Shown here: piece after piece, positions 8,441 through 17,802 of the stretch
Position numbering within the stretch: the first letter of the stretch is position 1
Layout: each line of letters starts with the position of its first letter
Assembly (NCBI GenBank): GCA_015231825.1
Contig: JADGAV010000001.1
Coordinates: forward strand, 254,248-318,247
DNA length: 64,000 nucleotides
Source: SAR324 cluster bacterium
GTDB lineage: Bacteria; SAR324; NAC60-12
Reading direction: 5' to 3'
Notes under the pieces: model-generated
Seen by the model: the letters and a program-made list of their open reading frames with translations, nothing else
What the model was told of the DNA's origin: nothing
The model's database searches: none
Made by a program: the position numbers and the translations under genes

Positions 8441-9535
8441 ATGGAACAAATAGAATTGACAGGTATCAGGAAGTCCTATGGAAAAGAAAGGGCTGTTCAA
8501 AATTTGGATTTGACAGTCAACCCTGGTGACTTCCTGACGATACTCGGTCCGTCCGGTTGCGGAAAGACGACAACGCTTCGCGCCATTGCCGGTTTAGAAG
8601 AACCTGATGAAGGAGAAATCCGCTTTGGCGAAAAAGTCGTTTTTTCGCGCAGGCAGGGGGTTATCATTCCCCCGGAGAGTCGGAATGTGGGCTTTATCTT
8701 TCAAAGCTATGCACTTTGGCCCCACATGACTGTTGAGCAAAATATTACTTTGGCTCTCAAAGAAAAAAGGCTAAGCCGCAACGAGGTCGAATCCCGTCTC
8801 TTAAAATCGTTGGAGATGGTTCAAATGGAGGCTTATCGCAAGCGTTACCCATCAGAACTTTCAGGAGGGCAACAGCAGCGTGTCGCCGTTTCCCGCTTGA
8901 TTGCTCTCCAGTCTGAAATTCTATTGATGGATGAACCCTTATCCAACCTGGATGCCAAATTACGAACCGAGATGCGCGCAGAATTGAAGCGGCTGCACCG
9001 CGAACTGGAGGCGACGACCGTCTATGTCACGCACGACCAAACGGAGGCGCTCACTTTGTCGGACATTGTTGTGGTCATGAACAAAGGCCTGATGATACAA
9101 AGAGGGACTCCTTATGACATTTATCATCATCCTCAAAGTTTGTTTGTTGCAGAATTCATCGGAGATCCAAGGATTAACTTCTTCAAAGGGATGTTAGTCA
9201 GTAAAGGGGAGCGCAGGTATTTGGATTGTAAAGAATTTTTACTTCCATTCAATAAAGAACTCCCTTCAAATTCTGGAGTTGTGATCGCTGCTGTCCGTCC
9301 CGAAAGTATCCTTTTATCCTATGAAGACAGGAAAGACTGGATAAAGGTGGAATTGAAATCGATTCAGCCAACAGGGGCAAATACAATCTTGCAGGTGCAG
9401 ATCGGAAAGGTTGAGATCACGCTGATGCAGCCTGGATTCATCAGAATGAATCTTGAGGAATCTCTCTGGATCAAATTTGATTCTGAAAGTTTGAATTTTT
9501 TTAGTGAAGAAACAGAAAGAAATCTTAACATCTGA
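8441..9535 (+). CDS. ABC transporter ATP-binding protein, FbpC/PotA type
   Basis: This is a 364-residue nucleotide-binding subunit. It shows Walker A GPSGCGKTT, the Q-loop in FQSYALWPHMT, signature LSGGQQQR, Walker B LLMDEPLSNLDAKLR and the switch histidine in VTHDQTEAL. The C-terminal 110 residues look like a TOBE-type regulatory extension, usual in ferric-iron, polyamine and 2-aminoethylphosphonate importers. It hydrolyses ATP on the cytoplasmic face of the permease. It follows the binding-protein gene by 15 bp and is followed by the permease gene after 13 bp, a clear operon. Confidence 0.93.
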   Translation: MEQIELTGIRKSYGKERAVQNLDLTVNPGDFLTILGPSGCGKTTTLRAIAGLEEPDEGEIRFGEKVVFSRRQGVIIPPESRNVGFIFQSYALWPHMTVEQNITLALKEKRLSRNEVESRLLKSLEMVQMEAYRKRYPSELSGGQQQRVAVSRLIALQSEILLMDEPLSNLDAKLRTEMRAELKRLHRELEATTVYVTHDQTEALTLSDIVVVMNKGLMIQRGTPYDIYHHPQSLFVAEFIGDPRINFFKGMLVSKGERRYLDCKEFLLPFNKELPSNSGVVIAAVRPESILLSYEDRKDWIKVELKSIQPTGANTILQVQIGKVEITLMQPGFIRMNLEESLWIKFDSESLNFFSEETERNLNI

Positions 9536-9548
9536 ATGCAATTGAAAG

Positions 9549-11393
9549 ATGACTTCAAACTCTTTTCTTTCTGAAGAAAGATCTCCTATTTTTTCCAGGT
9601 CAAACCTGACTTATTTCCTCTACAAACTCGTCAACCGGCCCCATTTAATCCTGGGAGCCATTTGCTTGTTTGTTCTCAGCTTTCTTGTTTTAACTCCTCT
9701 TTTAGAAATCATAAGAGATTCTCTGAGCATTCAGAGTTATGACATCGCCTATCTGCCTGATGCAAAGATTGGAGAATTCAGCCTTTTCCATTTTGAACGT
9801 GTGTTCACAGGTCCGCTTTCCAAAGCACTTTTAATAAATCCACTTCTCAATAGTATTGCCATTGGTATTTGCGTGACATTGATTGGTGTTTCCATTGGAA
9901 CTGTTTTTGCCTGGCTGATTGTCAGAACAAATATCCGGTTCAAAGGGTTTTTTGGAGCCCTGGCAGTGGTCCCTTACATGATGCCTTCCTGGGTTTTGGC
10001 GCTTGCCTGGTTGAGTCTATTCAAAAACGATCGTATCGGAGGAGCTGAAGGAATGTTCACTTATTTCTTTGGCATTCAGCCGCCGAACTGGATTTCCTAT
10101 GGGTTTTTTCCGATAGTGATCTGCCTTTCGCTTCACTATTATGCCTATGGATATCTGCTCATGTCCGGGGCCTTGGCCAGTGTCGATTCAGAATTGGAAG
10201 ATGCCGGCGCTATTTGCGGAATGAATCGTCGGCAAAGAATGTGGCGGATCACTGTTCCTCTGCTGCTGCCGGCACTGGGCTCGGCTATTGTCCTGACTTT
10301 CATCCGAATTCTTGGGACTTTTGGTACCCCCGCACTATTGGGCCTGCCAGTCCGTTTTTACACGTTTTCGACACAAATTTATGCTTCTCTCAATGCGAGC
10401 AACAATGGGGATGCCTATGTGCTTGCCCTGGTTTTGATAGTAACAGCAATCACCTGCATCTGGATCAACAACAGGGTGCTCGGAGTCCGCAAGAGCTTTG
10501 TCACACTCACAGGAAAAGGTTTTCGATCGAGGGAAATCGATTTGGGTACCTGGCGCTGGATCGCTACAATTGGTGTAGGACTGTTCTTGTCGGCAACAGT
10601 TTTTTTACCGTTGGTAATTCTTTTGTGGGAATCGCTTATCATTGTTCCAGGAGAGTATAGCCTGTCAAATATCACGTTAGAATACTGGATCGGTGACGGG
10701 AGTATTGACGTTGTCTATGGAGAACCCGGTGTATTTCAGAGTGACAATATTCTGAGTTCCCTTTGGAACAGCATAAGACTCGGGCTTTCTGCGGCTGTTT
10801 TTAACGGAATCATTGGGCTTTTGGTGGGATATGCGGTGGTACGCGGCAGGGGAACCCATTTATCAAAATGGCTGGAAGGAATCGCCTTTGCACCCTATAT
10901 TTTCCCTTCAATTGCTTTTGGTGCTATTTATATTGGAATGTTTTCCACGTCGTGGGGTCCTGTTCCCGCATTGTACGGAACCTTCACCATCCTGGTACTG
11001 ATTACTATAGTTAAAAACCTGCCGTTCACCTCCCGTACCGGCATAGCGGCGATGCTGCAGATTGATAATTCGATAGAAGAAACAGCAAGAGTGCAGGGCA
11101 TTGGATGGTTCAAACGGATGGTACGAATCGTCATTCCTTTGTCATTCAGTGGATTAGTTTCAGGAATGCTTTTGACTTTTATCACCGCGATGCGAGAGCT
11201 TTCGCTTATTATTCTGCTCATTTCGCCATCCAATATGGTTTTGACGGGTTTGCTGTTCAACTACAACGAACAGGACATGGCACAACATGCAGGGGCAGTC
11301 ACACTTCTTCTTACGTTTATTATTATCAGCGGCAGCATCATCGCACGCATGATTTCAGGGGGATTTGGTTTGAGTGCGCTAAAAAACAGCTGA
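9549..11393 (+). CDS. ABC transporter permease, fused double domain (FbpB type)
   Basis: The protein has 614 residues and two binding-protein-dependent transport (ModB-like) domains in one chain, as in FbpB and SfuB. The first half has membrane spans from about residue 37 and an EAA-type loop in SELEDAGAICGMN (about residues 213-225). The second half has spans from about residue 335 and an EAA loop in NSIEETARVQGIGW (about residues 501-514). About twelve hydrophobic spans are visible in all. The fusion means that a single polypeptide replaces the usual permease dimer. It is the third gene of the importer operon. Confidence 0.92.
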   Translation: MTSNSFLSEERSPIFSRSNLTYFLYKLVNRPHLILGAICLFVLSFLVLTPLLEIIRDSLSIQSYDIAYLPDAKIGEFSLFHFERVFTGPLSKALLINPLLNSIAIGICVTLIGVSIGTVFAWLIVRTNIRFKGFFGALAVVPYMMPSWVLALAWLSLFKNDRIGGAEGMFTYFFGIQPPNWISYGFFPIVICLSLHYYAYGYLLMSGALASVDSELEDAGAICGMNRRQRMWRITVPLLLPALGSAIVLTFIRILGTFGTPALLGLPVRFYTFSTQIYASLNASNNGDAYVLALVLIVTAITCIWINNRVLGVRKSFVTLTGKGFRSREIDLGTWRWIATIGVGLFLSATVFLPLVILLWESLIIVPGEYSLSNITLEYWIGDGSIDVVYGEPGVFQSDNILSSLWNSIRLGLSAAVFNGIIGLLVGYAVVRGRGTHLSKWLEGIAFAPYIFPSIAFGAIYIGMFSTSWGPVPALYGTFTILVLITIVKNLPFTSRTGIAAMLQIDNSIEETARVQGIGWFKRMVRIVIPLSFSGLVSGMLLTFITAMRELSLIILLISPSNMVLTGLLFNYNEQDMAQHAGAVTLLLTFIIISGSIIARMISGGFGLSALKNS

Positions 11394-11515
11394 TCAAATA
11401 CTCCTTAGAATATCTGCGAAACCGTATCGTCTGAATTTCGTTGTTTCTCAGCATTACTTTTCATTGTTTGAGTGGCAGGCCGCTTCCTGTTCTAATCCTT
11501 TTTTGAGAACAAAAT

Positions 11516-12235
11516 TTGGAACTATTTCTAATTCGTCATGCAGAGTCTAAAAACAACATAAGAAAAAGTGGTGATGAACGCTTTGCTGATCCTGAAATCA
11601 CGAATAATGGTCATTCACAAAGCGAACATCTGGCCAAATACCTTCAGGAAGGTCTGCATCTTTCGAGAGAGGAACGTGACCTTAGAACAAGACCGTTTGA
11701 TCAACTCTACACCAGCGCCATGACACGAGCTCTTCAGACGGTCCAACCCATTGCTGCAGCTGGAGAAATTGAAGCTGAAGTGTGGATTGATATTCATGAA
11801 ATTGGCGGCCTTTATACTTTGAATTCAGACCAAACGAAAAAGGTCGCCTATCCTGGAATGAACCGTAATGAGATCAACAATCGTTTTCCAGGCCATATTC
11901 TGCCCAATGAACTGGATGACCACGGCTGGTGGAACAAAGAAGCAGAAAGTATAGAAGATACCTTTGAGCGAGTAGAAAAAGTTCTGCAGAATCTTCTGGG
12001 GCGGGCCGATGAGAGTTCCCTCATAGGTATGGTGACTCATGGCGGATTCATGAGCATTTTAATGTGTAAGCTTTGCAATTTGACTGCTGGTGAAGGGACA
12101 GCCTTTCAAAGTCACAACTGCAGTGTTTCCCGAATCTCCTTTGAAAAGGAAAGCAAAATTACGATTCAGTACTGGAATTCCTTTTATTTTTTGCCGGAAA
12201 ACTTAAAGGTCCCGCGACCGGAATGTGATTATTAG
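11516..12235 (+). CDS. Histidine phosphatase family protein
   Basis: This 239-residue protein has the catalytic motif FLIRHAESKNN at the very N-terminus, the motif LYTSAMTRALQT in the middle and the second catalytic histidine in VTHGGFMSIL (about residue 177). The start is TTG, preceded by GAGA at a suitable distance; no ATG fits because the catalytic motif begins at residue 5. It lies 122 bp after the importer permease on the same strand and may be cotranscribed. A periplasm-to-cytoplasm importer followed by a phosphatase suggests uptake and dephosphorylation of a phosphate ester, which is an inference. Confidence 0.87.
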   Translation: MELFLIRHAESKNNIRKSGDERFADPEITNNGHSQSEHLAKYLQEGLHLSREERDLRTRPFDQLYTSAMTRALQTVQPIAAAGEIEAEVWIDIHEIGGLYTLNSDQTKKVAYPGMNRNEINNRFPGHILPNELDDHGWWNKEAESIEDTFERVEKVLQNLLGRADESSLIGMVTHGGFMSILMCKLCNLTAGEGTAFQSHNCSVSRISFEKESKITIQYWNSFYFLPENLKVPRPECDY

Positions 12236-12373
12236 GAAGACATTCGGGATTAGACAAATTACTACAATTTGAAATAGAAATAACATTTTAGCTGCAGCAT
12301 GATCCTCAGGAAGATATTTTTGACCGTCCTTTTGATAATCAGGGATCCATCTGAAAGTAGAGATTATTGTTGA

Positions 12374-13117
12374 TTATCGCCGCAGAGAGGCTTTGGAGAA
12401 TCGAGAAGGAGGGATGTCCACGTCAAATTCGATAGTATGGATGAGCACTTCAGTCCCTTCTCCTTTTTTTAAGATATCTTTAAACAAAAGCCGTTTGGGA
12501 TACCAGCGATCCTTTACCAGAAAGACTTCCCGCATCTCAACACGCTTCAATAATTTCCCGCTTTTTGCAAACAATTCCTGCTTGAGGGTGATAAAACGCT
12601 CCTGATCAACCCACACTTTTCGAGTTGAGTATGCTTGATCGGGTTGTTTCGCCTGAAGGCTCATTACCCAGCAGGGGCGATCCAGAAAAGTGTCTGTTTT
12701 CTGAATGGTCGCTTGATAGGCCTCATGAAGCTTGTTGTTCTCCATCATGTCTTCATAGGAAAGATCAGATCCCATCACCGACTGACGCAGCATGTGTCCG
12801 GCAATTTTTATAACGCGGTCCGCATTGGGATAATAAATCCACAGGTTGTCGTCCAGCTTGAGCATTTTATTTCCTTTTTCCCGAGGTGGAGACAGGTATT
12901 CAGTGAAGGAACGATGGGCACCCTGAATCCAGCTTTTTGCTTTTATTGTCCGGGTGCTGCGGGAGCCGTGTATGGTGAAGGAACTGACCGAGAGCAAATT
13001 TGCTGACGTAAGGTTTTGGTCAATTTTGAACAAAATTTCAGGTGCGGAAAGAAGAGGAGCAGTCCAGGCCATGCTGTGTAGTGCAATTCCAATCATGCTA
13101 AGAAAAAAAAATTTCAT
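12374..13117 (-). CDS. LolA-like outer-membrane lipoprotein-sorting protein
   Basis: This 247-residue protein has a signal peptide (core FFFLSMIGIALHSMAW) and a LolA/LolB-like fold of the 'outer membrane lipoprotein-sorting protein' group. Typical blocks are LWIYYPNADRVIKI, GSDLSYEDMM and RKVWVDQERFITLKQE. Members of this group are found beside envelope transporters and are thought to carry a lipidated or hydrophobic cargo across the periplasm. It is the last gene of a five-gene operon and overlaps the permease gene upstream by 4 bases. It is not the housekeeping LolA, which is shorter and lacks these blocks. Confidence 0.85.
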   Translation of the reverse strand: MKFFFLSMIGIALHSMAWTAPLLSAPEILFKIDQNLTSANLLSVSSFTIHGSRSTRTIKAKSWIQGAHRSFTEYLSPPREKGNKMLKLDDNLWIYYPNADRVIKIAGHMLRQSVMGSDLSYEDMMENNKLHEAYQATIQKTDTFLDRPCWVMSLQAKQPDQAYSTRKVWVDQERFITLKQELFAKSGKLLKRVEMREVFLVKDRWYPKRLLFKDILKKGEGTEVLIHTIEFDVDIPPSRFSKASLRR

Positions 13118-14391
13118 GTTTCGAGCTCCTTAAACAATTCTGCAGTCTGGCGTTTATAAATCCCAAATCCTGAGATCAATGCTCCTAAAAATGTTGCGAA
13201 CACACCCGGAATAAAACCGATGAAGAAACTTAACGGCGTCACCTGCGCTCTCATCACATTGGAAAGCAAAACTCCCTGATTGCTTTGTATCATTTGGCTG
13301 ACGTCAATTCCATAAACTTGAAGATAATAGGCAGGGATCAGTGCAAGCAGGGTCCCCAGAAAAGAGCCGGCAACGCCGATGATCAACGATTCTGCCAGGA
13401 GACTGCGGTAGATCCTACCCTGAGATTCACCCAATGCCATCCGTACTCCCAGTTCTCCATATCGGCGCATTCCGCTCATCAATCCGGTATTCCATAGAAC
13501 AATTGCCATGATGAAAACAAAGGCCGCGATGACAAGGAAGGTCATGCTTTCGTAAAGATCATACATTTTCCCGAGCTCATCTTGTTCCCGCATTGTTTTC
13601 ATTACCGGAGAAAACAGATCTTCAAAATTCTGGAATTGCAGGTTGAAGGTTTTTGCAATGTGCAGGGCATCATCTTTTTGATAAAACCCTCCTTTGAAAT
13701 ATCCTAAAATTTCTGAACTGGCGTCGATCATGTTCAGTGCCTGCTGTACGTCCGTTAAATCAGTAAGAATTGCCCCGCGGTCCAATGCTTGAATCCCGAA
13801 ATTGATCGAACCAACCACGGTGAAATTATGAACAGCCATGCCGCCTTCCATATCGGTGCTGATCAATGTCGCGGACTGGCCGAGGCGGAGATTCAATTTT
13901 TTGAAAAAAAGGTCACTGACTAAAATTTCACCAGGATTCCTAGGCAACCTTCCATCTATGAGGGCATTCTTCAAGTTGAGGTTGTTTCGTTCCATGCCAT
14001 CTGAAGACAACAGGTCAACAGCCAGTCCCACCACCGGACCCTGAGCCGAGGTCTCTCCTTTTTCATCGGGAAAGTCCAGTATACCGCCAAATCGAGTACG
14101 TGCTTTCCAGTAAAGAGACGAATGCCGATCTCGCAAGATGCTCAGCCAATGCTCTACTTCAGTCAGGGAGAGGTCAATTGGGATATGTCGGGACTGCTTC
14201 GCAGAGGCTTGAGTAGTGACCCTGACATGTCCTGTCTTAAAGCGGGCCGTGTTTTCGATCATATTTCCCGTAGCCCCATCAATCCACGCCTGAAGAAGAA
14301 CAATCAATGCGACACCAGCCGTCACAACAATCAGCGGAAAAAGGCTGCGATATTTGTCTCTCAGCAAACCTTTGGTTAAAAAGAAAATCAA
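13114..14391 (-). CDS. ABC transporter permease, FtsX/LolC-E family
   Basis: The protein has 425 residues in MacB/LolC topology: one membrane span at about residues 18-36, a large periplasmic domain to about residue 285, and three spans to the C-terminus. The FtsX domain carries the RYGELGVRMALGES motif after the second span. It pairs with the permease encoded just upstream (4-base ATGA overlap) to make a LolC-LolE-like heterodimer in the inner membrane. Such transporters drive periplasmic work by mechanotransmission rather than importing a solute. Confidence 0.9.
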   Translation of the reverse strand: MIFFLTKGLLRDKYRSLFPLIVVTAGVALIVLLQAWIDGATGNMIENTARFKTGHVRVTTQASAKQSRHIPIDLSLTEVEHWLSILRDRHSSLYWKARTRFGGILDFPDEKGETSAQGPVVGLAVDLLSSDGMERNNLNLKNALIDGRLPRNPGEILVSDLFFKKLNLRLGQSATLISTDMEGGMAVHNFTVVGSINFGIQALDRGAILTDLTDVQQALNMIDASSEILGYFKGGFYQKDDALHIAKTFNLQFQNFEDLFSPVMKTMREQDELGKMYDLYESMTFLVIAAFVFIMAIVLWNTGLMSGMRRYGELGVRMALGESQGRIYRSLLAESLIIGVAGSFLGTLLALIPAYYLQVYGIDVSQMIQSNQGVLLSNVMRAQVTPLSFFIGFIPGVFATFLGALISGFGIYKRQTAELFKELET

Positions 14392-15557
14392 TACGACCTC
14401 CCGCGCAACGCGTCACTGGGCTGCAATTTTGCAATTTTTCTGGCAGGCCAGTAGCTGATTACGGCCAGAAAGAGCATTACCGTTCCAAACGTTCCTGCGA
14501 AGAGGCCCACGCTGAATACGGGAACCATGCGTTCGCCCAATGCCAATCCGAACTGCTCGGTGTCGACGGGGATCGGATATCCTTCTGCCCCGAGGTACCA
14601 AAAGACAGGACCTCCATAGACCGTTGCCAGGATTGCTGCCAAAATGCCGTGCAAACAGCCTTCCAGTGTGATCAATTGCACTACTTTGGAAGGCGTCAAT
14701 CCCAATGCCATCAAGGTTCCCAGTTCTTTATGACGACGAAAGACTGACAAGGCCTGTGTGTCAAAAATAGCGAGCATGGCCAACAGCATCAGTATGGCAT
14801 AGAGCCAGACTGCCGAAGCACGTTTCGATTCGACCAAAAGACGGGTGTCTGCCAGTAAGTCTTCCAAAGAATGAAATTGCCAGGAAGCTTCTTGTGGCAG
14901 AATCTGAAGTTCATCTCTAAGCACGATAAAAGTCGCATGGTTCGGAGTCTGTACCATGCGCTGCAAATTTTCCAGGGGGATCCATAATTGACCTTGATCG
15001 ACTGCCTGAACATCTGATTTGAAAACAGAGACGATGGCAAAATCCATGGCATCGAAGGCTCCATCATGAGTCCGCCATCGTGCCGCCACCGTGTCTCCCT
15101 CAGAGAGCTGGAAATCTCTCGCCATTCGCATGCCAATCATTACGGGGATTGTCCCGGCTGGCGCTGAACGTTTGAGCGAAGAAGTGGGCAATTGCAGGAT
15201 CGATTGTTCAGGCGAGATGCCTTTTAAAACGACCGATTGCATTTGTCCATGAGGATAAATTGTTGCAGGAACGACGAGTATGGGTACGGTTTTTTCAGAA
15301 TTTTGCAAAGACAGAGGAAGAGGAGCATGGCTTTCTTCCAACGAGAAAGGATCAAATGGATCGTAGTCAGCATGCCAGTATTGACCACCTCCCAGTTCGT
15401 CGGCAATGCGAGCACGAACTATCTGAAGGTACATCCCGGTGTGTATCCCGTTGATGAGGATGATGAACACAAAAGTCAGAGAAAGTATAAATGTGTTCAG
15501 CCAGGTTCTCACTCCTGCAGCCATGGTATTTTTGAACGCCAGTCGCACAAGCAGCAT
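14388..15557 (-). CDS. ABC transporter permease, FtsX/LolC-E family
   Basis: This 389-residue protein has the same topology as the next permease: span one at about residues 20-40, a periplasmic domain to about residue 250, then three spans. The FtsX motif FRRHKELGTLMALGLTPS lies after span two. The sequence is clearly different from its partner, so the two form a heterodimer rather than a recent duplication. It follows the ATPase gene by 16 bp. The closest well-known analogues are the LolCDE and MacB systems, but the operon lacks a MacA-type adaptor. Confidence 0.9.
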   Translation of the reverse strand: MLLVRLAFKNTMAAGVRTWLNTFILSLTFVFIILINGIHTGMYLQIVRARIADELGGGQYWHADYDPFDPFSLEESHAPLPLSLQNSEKTVPILVVPATIYPHGQMQSVVLKGISPEQSILQLPTSSLKRSAPAGTIPVMIGMRMARDFQLSEGDTVAARWRTHDGAFDAMDFAIVSVFKSDVQAVDQGQLWIPLENLQRMVQTPNHATFIVLRDELQILPQEASWQFHSLEDLLADTRLLVESKRASAVWLYAILMLLAMLAIFDTQALSVFRRHKELGTLMALGLTPSKVVQLITLEGCLHGILAAILATVYGGPVFWYLGAEGYPIPVDTEQFGLALGERMVPVFSVGLFAGTFGTVMLFLAVISYWPARKIAKLQPSDALRGRSY

Positions 15558-15573
15558 GCCAACACCTTTTCAT

Positions 15574-16272
15574 TCATTTATTCTGAATTTCATCTTCGAT
15601 AATTTTTCCATCTTCCAGAGTGATTTTACGGTCCAAATAGCGGATTACTTTTTCATCATGCGTGGAGAATAGAAATGTAGTTTTAAGTTCCTGATTGAGC
15701 CGTTTCATGGTCTGCAGGACGCTGTGAGAGTTCTCGGCATCCAAATTGGCAGTCGGTTCATCTGCCAATACGATACCTGGACCTTTAACCATTACTCTTG
15801 CAATGGCTGCTCGCTGGCATTGTCCACCGGAAAGCTGAGGAGGCCTGCTTTTAACTTTATCAGTCAAACCTACCCAGTCCAGGGTTTTCATCACCGCTTT
15901 GTGGCGATCGGAAGCTTGCCATTTCAGTAAAAGTAACGGCAATTCCACGTTTTCGTACACCGTATAGATTGGAAGCAAATTATGGGTTTGAAAAATAAAT
16001 CCCAAAACTTTCATTCTCATTTCCGCAGCTTCTTTTGTGCTGAGTTGACCGAGTTCTTTCCCAAGGATTTTAATCTCTCCTTCGCTTGCTCGGTCCAAGG
16101 TTCCGATGAGGTTGAGTAATGTTGTCTTTCCTGATCCACTTGGGCCGACCAAACCGGCGAACTCGGCTGTCTGAAAGCTTAGATTAATTTGAGAGAGGGC
16201 ATAAAAATTTCCTCCTGCCATCGGAAATTTTTTGTTGAGATGATGAATCGAGATGATGGGTTCGCCAGACAT
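15574..16272 (-). CDS. ABC transporter ATP-binding protein, LolD/MacB type
   Basis: This 232-residue ATPase has Walker A GPSGSGKTTLLNLIG, Q-loop FQTHNLLPIYTVYEN, signature LSGGQCQRAAIARV and Walker B IVLADEPTANLD, followed by STHD. The sequence after the Q-loop is characteristic of LolD, MacB and FtsE-like proteins that work with FtsX permeases. The frame is open to 16323 and would overlap the outer-membrane gene, but AGAGG before the ATG at 16272 supports the shorter start. It energises the two permeases encoded downstream. Confidence 0.92.
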   Translation of the reverse strand: MSGEPIISIHHLNKKFPMAGGNFYALSQINLSFQTAEFAGLVGPSGSGKTTLLNLIGTLDRASEGEIKILGKELGQLSTKEAAEMRMKVLGFIFQTHNLLPIYTVYENVELPLLLLKWQASDRHKAVMKTLDWVGLTDKVKSRPPQLSGGQCQRAAIARVMVKGPGIVLADEPTANLDAENSHSVLQTMKRLNQELKTTFLFSTHDEKVIRYLDRKITLEDGKIIEDEIQNK

Positions 16273-16279
16273 AGAACCT

Positions 16280-17446
16280 CTAGTGATTGTACTGGATGAC
16301 AAATTGGATTCCTCGTTCCTCAATACGGGCCGGCTGGCTTTGACCGGTCTTTCTTTTTGGAGAAGCTTTGTAAAAAAGAGACATATTGATCATAGTATCG
16401 TCATAAATCCGCTTCCAGCTGCCATAAAAGCTTTCCCCTTCCTGTTCTGAATTCCACAGTGTGATCAAACTGAGCTGATCCAGTAAATCGAGGGGGTATT
16501 GCTGAGTCCAGGCCATGATCCGCTCGGATTTGTTTGTATATTCCTGCGAATCAGAACTTACTTCATTCTGCATCACTTCCAATGAACAGTACAACCCGTT
16601 TCCAACGTCAAAAGTGTAATCCCCTCCCAATGCAATTGAAAGATGCTGCCGAGGCAGGTCCTTTGATTTTTCAATTTGAATCAAGGTCCACTCAGTCCAA
16701 AGTCCGAAACCAAGATCCCATTGTCCATCAAAACCGATTCGATTTTCAGTTTTTTCTTCACGCTTCAAATCGGAGTGGGATTGGCTGGAATGCAGATTGG
16801 CCTCTATGGATCGTTGATGGAAAGAAAAAGCCAATTCACTGTCTCTGACCGGAAACTGAATCCGCCCTCCAAATTCGGGTTGTTCCCTGGCTGTGGAAAA
16901 TGGGGAGATACCGATGGCATCCCGGTTTCCGTATAAAATCCATCCCCAGAGATTGGTGTTGTTTTCGAGATAGCCGCGCATCAGTGCAGCTTGAACCCCT
17001 TTTGTGAATGCCGTTGGATCATGAGGATCGATATGATCAAACCACTGCAGAGCTCGTAGGGTTTTTCCGGGACCGAAACTAATTTTTTGCAGCCCCAGCC
17101 TTGCTTCGATGTCGTCGCTGAAGATTCGTCCCCAAAATCGATGAGGTGTGACTTCTTTTTTTAAATTCAACCGGGGCTGTCCTTCTTCTCTTCCTGAAGC
17201 TGCATGGATATTGACCGTTGCTTCCCCGTCAATTTTGAATCTTTCTCCGAAATACAATGGTTTCCGCAAGGAGGGCAGGTAACTGATGCCGTTACTTCCC
17301 AGGGATGGTGTCTCATTCAAAAAAGTCATTTTCAGATTCAATTGCCCCTGCAACCCATCAAAATTTTCAGCCCTTGCAAGGGTTGCAAATCCTGCAGTGA
17401 AGAAAATCGTCAGGATTCCTGCTGCTGCCTTTATTTTACTTTTCAT
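16280..17446 (-). CDS. Outer-membrane beta-barrel protein
   Basis: This 388-residue protein has a signal peptide (basic MKSKIKAAAG, hydrophobic core, AxA cleavage near residue 26). The mature part is a run of amphipathic strands rich in aromatic, Gly and Gln residues, as in porins and DUF1302-like barrels. The block LGLQKISFGPGKTLRALQWF recalls alginate-export or DUF1302 type barrels. It is the first gene of the envelope operon, 7 bp before the ATPase gene. A TTG twelve bases further up is also possible, and no strong ribosome binding site separates the two. Its position suggests that it is the outer-membrane partner of the transporter, not a general porin. Confidence 0.8.
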   Translation of the reverse strand: MKSKIKAAAGILTIFFTAGFATLARAENFDGLQGQLNLKMTFLNETPSLGSNGISYLPSLRKPLYFGERFKIDGEATVNIHAASGREEGQPRLNLKKEVTPHRFWGRIFSDDIEARLGLQKISFGPGKTLRALQWFDHIDPHDPTAFTKGVQAALMRGYLENNTNLWGWILYGNRDAIGISPFSTAREQPEFGGRIQFPVRDSELAFSFHQRSIEANLHSSQSHSDLKREEKTENRIGFDGQWDLGFGLWTEWTLIQIEKSKDLPRQHLSIALGGDYTFDVGNGLYCSLEVMQNEVSSDSQEYTNKSERIMAWTQQYPLDLLDQLSLITLWNSEQEGESFYGSWKRIYDDTMINMSLFYKASPKRKTGQSQPARIEERGIQFVIQYNH

Positions 17447-17802
17447 GCCATGAATCAAAACGATACTCTTACTCTAAATCCTACTCCTACTCCTACTCTT
17501 AATCCGAACCCCGCTCTCTATCTCTCTCTGATGGGCAAATATTGTTATGAAAAGCGTGAACCACCCTGCAAACAAATGTCAGGGTGAGAAAGGATTTTCG
17601 AATTCAAGGATTAAGATCGGGTAACGAGTGAGACTTGGCTAAAAGATCGAGCGGTATTGATTACAGTTTAAAAAATGATTGAGAGTATGACCGTTCAGGT
17701 TCAGGATTCAGAGTTAAGCATGGGAAACGCAGAGCAAAACTGAAGAGCCGGTCTTTAAGAATGTTGGTGATCCATGCATTGATTCCAGTGTTTCCGAATG
17801 AT
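17447..17802. other. Intergenic region with short imperfect repeats
   Basis: This 356-bp region lies between the outer-membrane gene and the GMP reductase gene, both on the minus strand. It holds a hexanucleotide run at 17466-17500, listed separately, and GTTCAGGTTCAGGATTCAG at about 17694-17712, a short TTCAGG-type repeat. No gene is seen. Confidence 0.5.
17466..17500. repeat. Imperfect hexanucleotide repeat (CCTACT-type)
   Basis: Five to six imperfect copies of a CCTACT-like unit lie just upstream of the outer-membrane gene start, with three exact CCTACT units in the centre. Such runs can change length by slippage. It lies 20-55 bp upstream of the start of a surface-protein gene, where a length change could alter expression. 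Confidence 0.7.

Noticed and set aside
11516..12235. Phytase or acid phosphatase instead of histidine phosphatase
   Set aside because: The RHAES motif and length fit the general histidine phosphatase family; no signal peptide or phytase-specific block was seen.
17459..17520. Repeat run considered as a CRISPR or telomere-like array
   Set aside because: Units are 6 bases, imperfect and without spacers; only a simple-sequence repeat.
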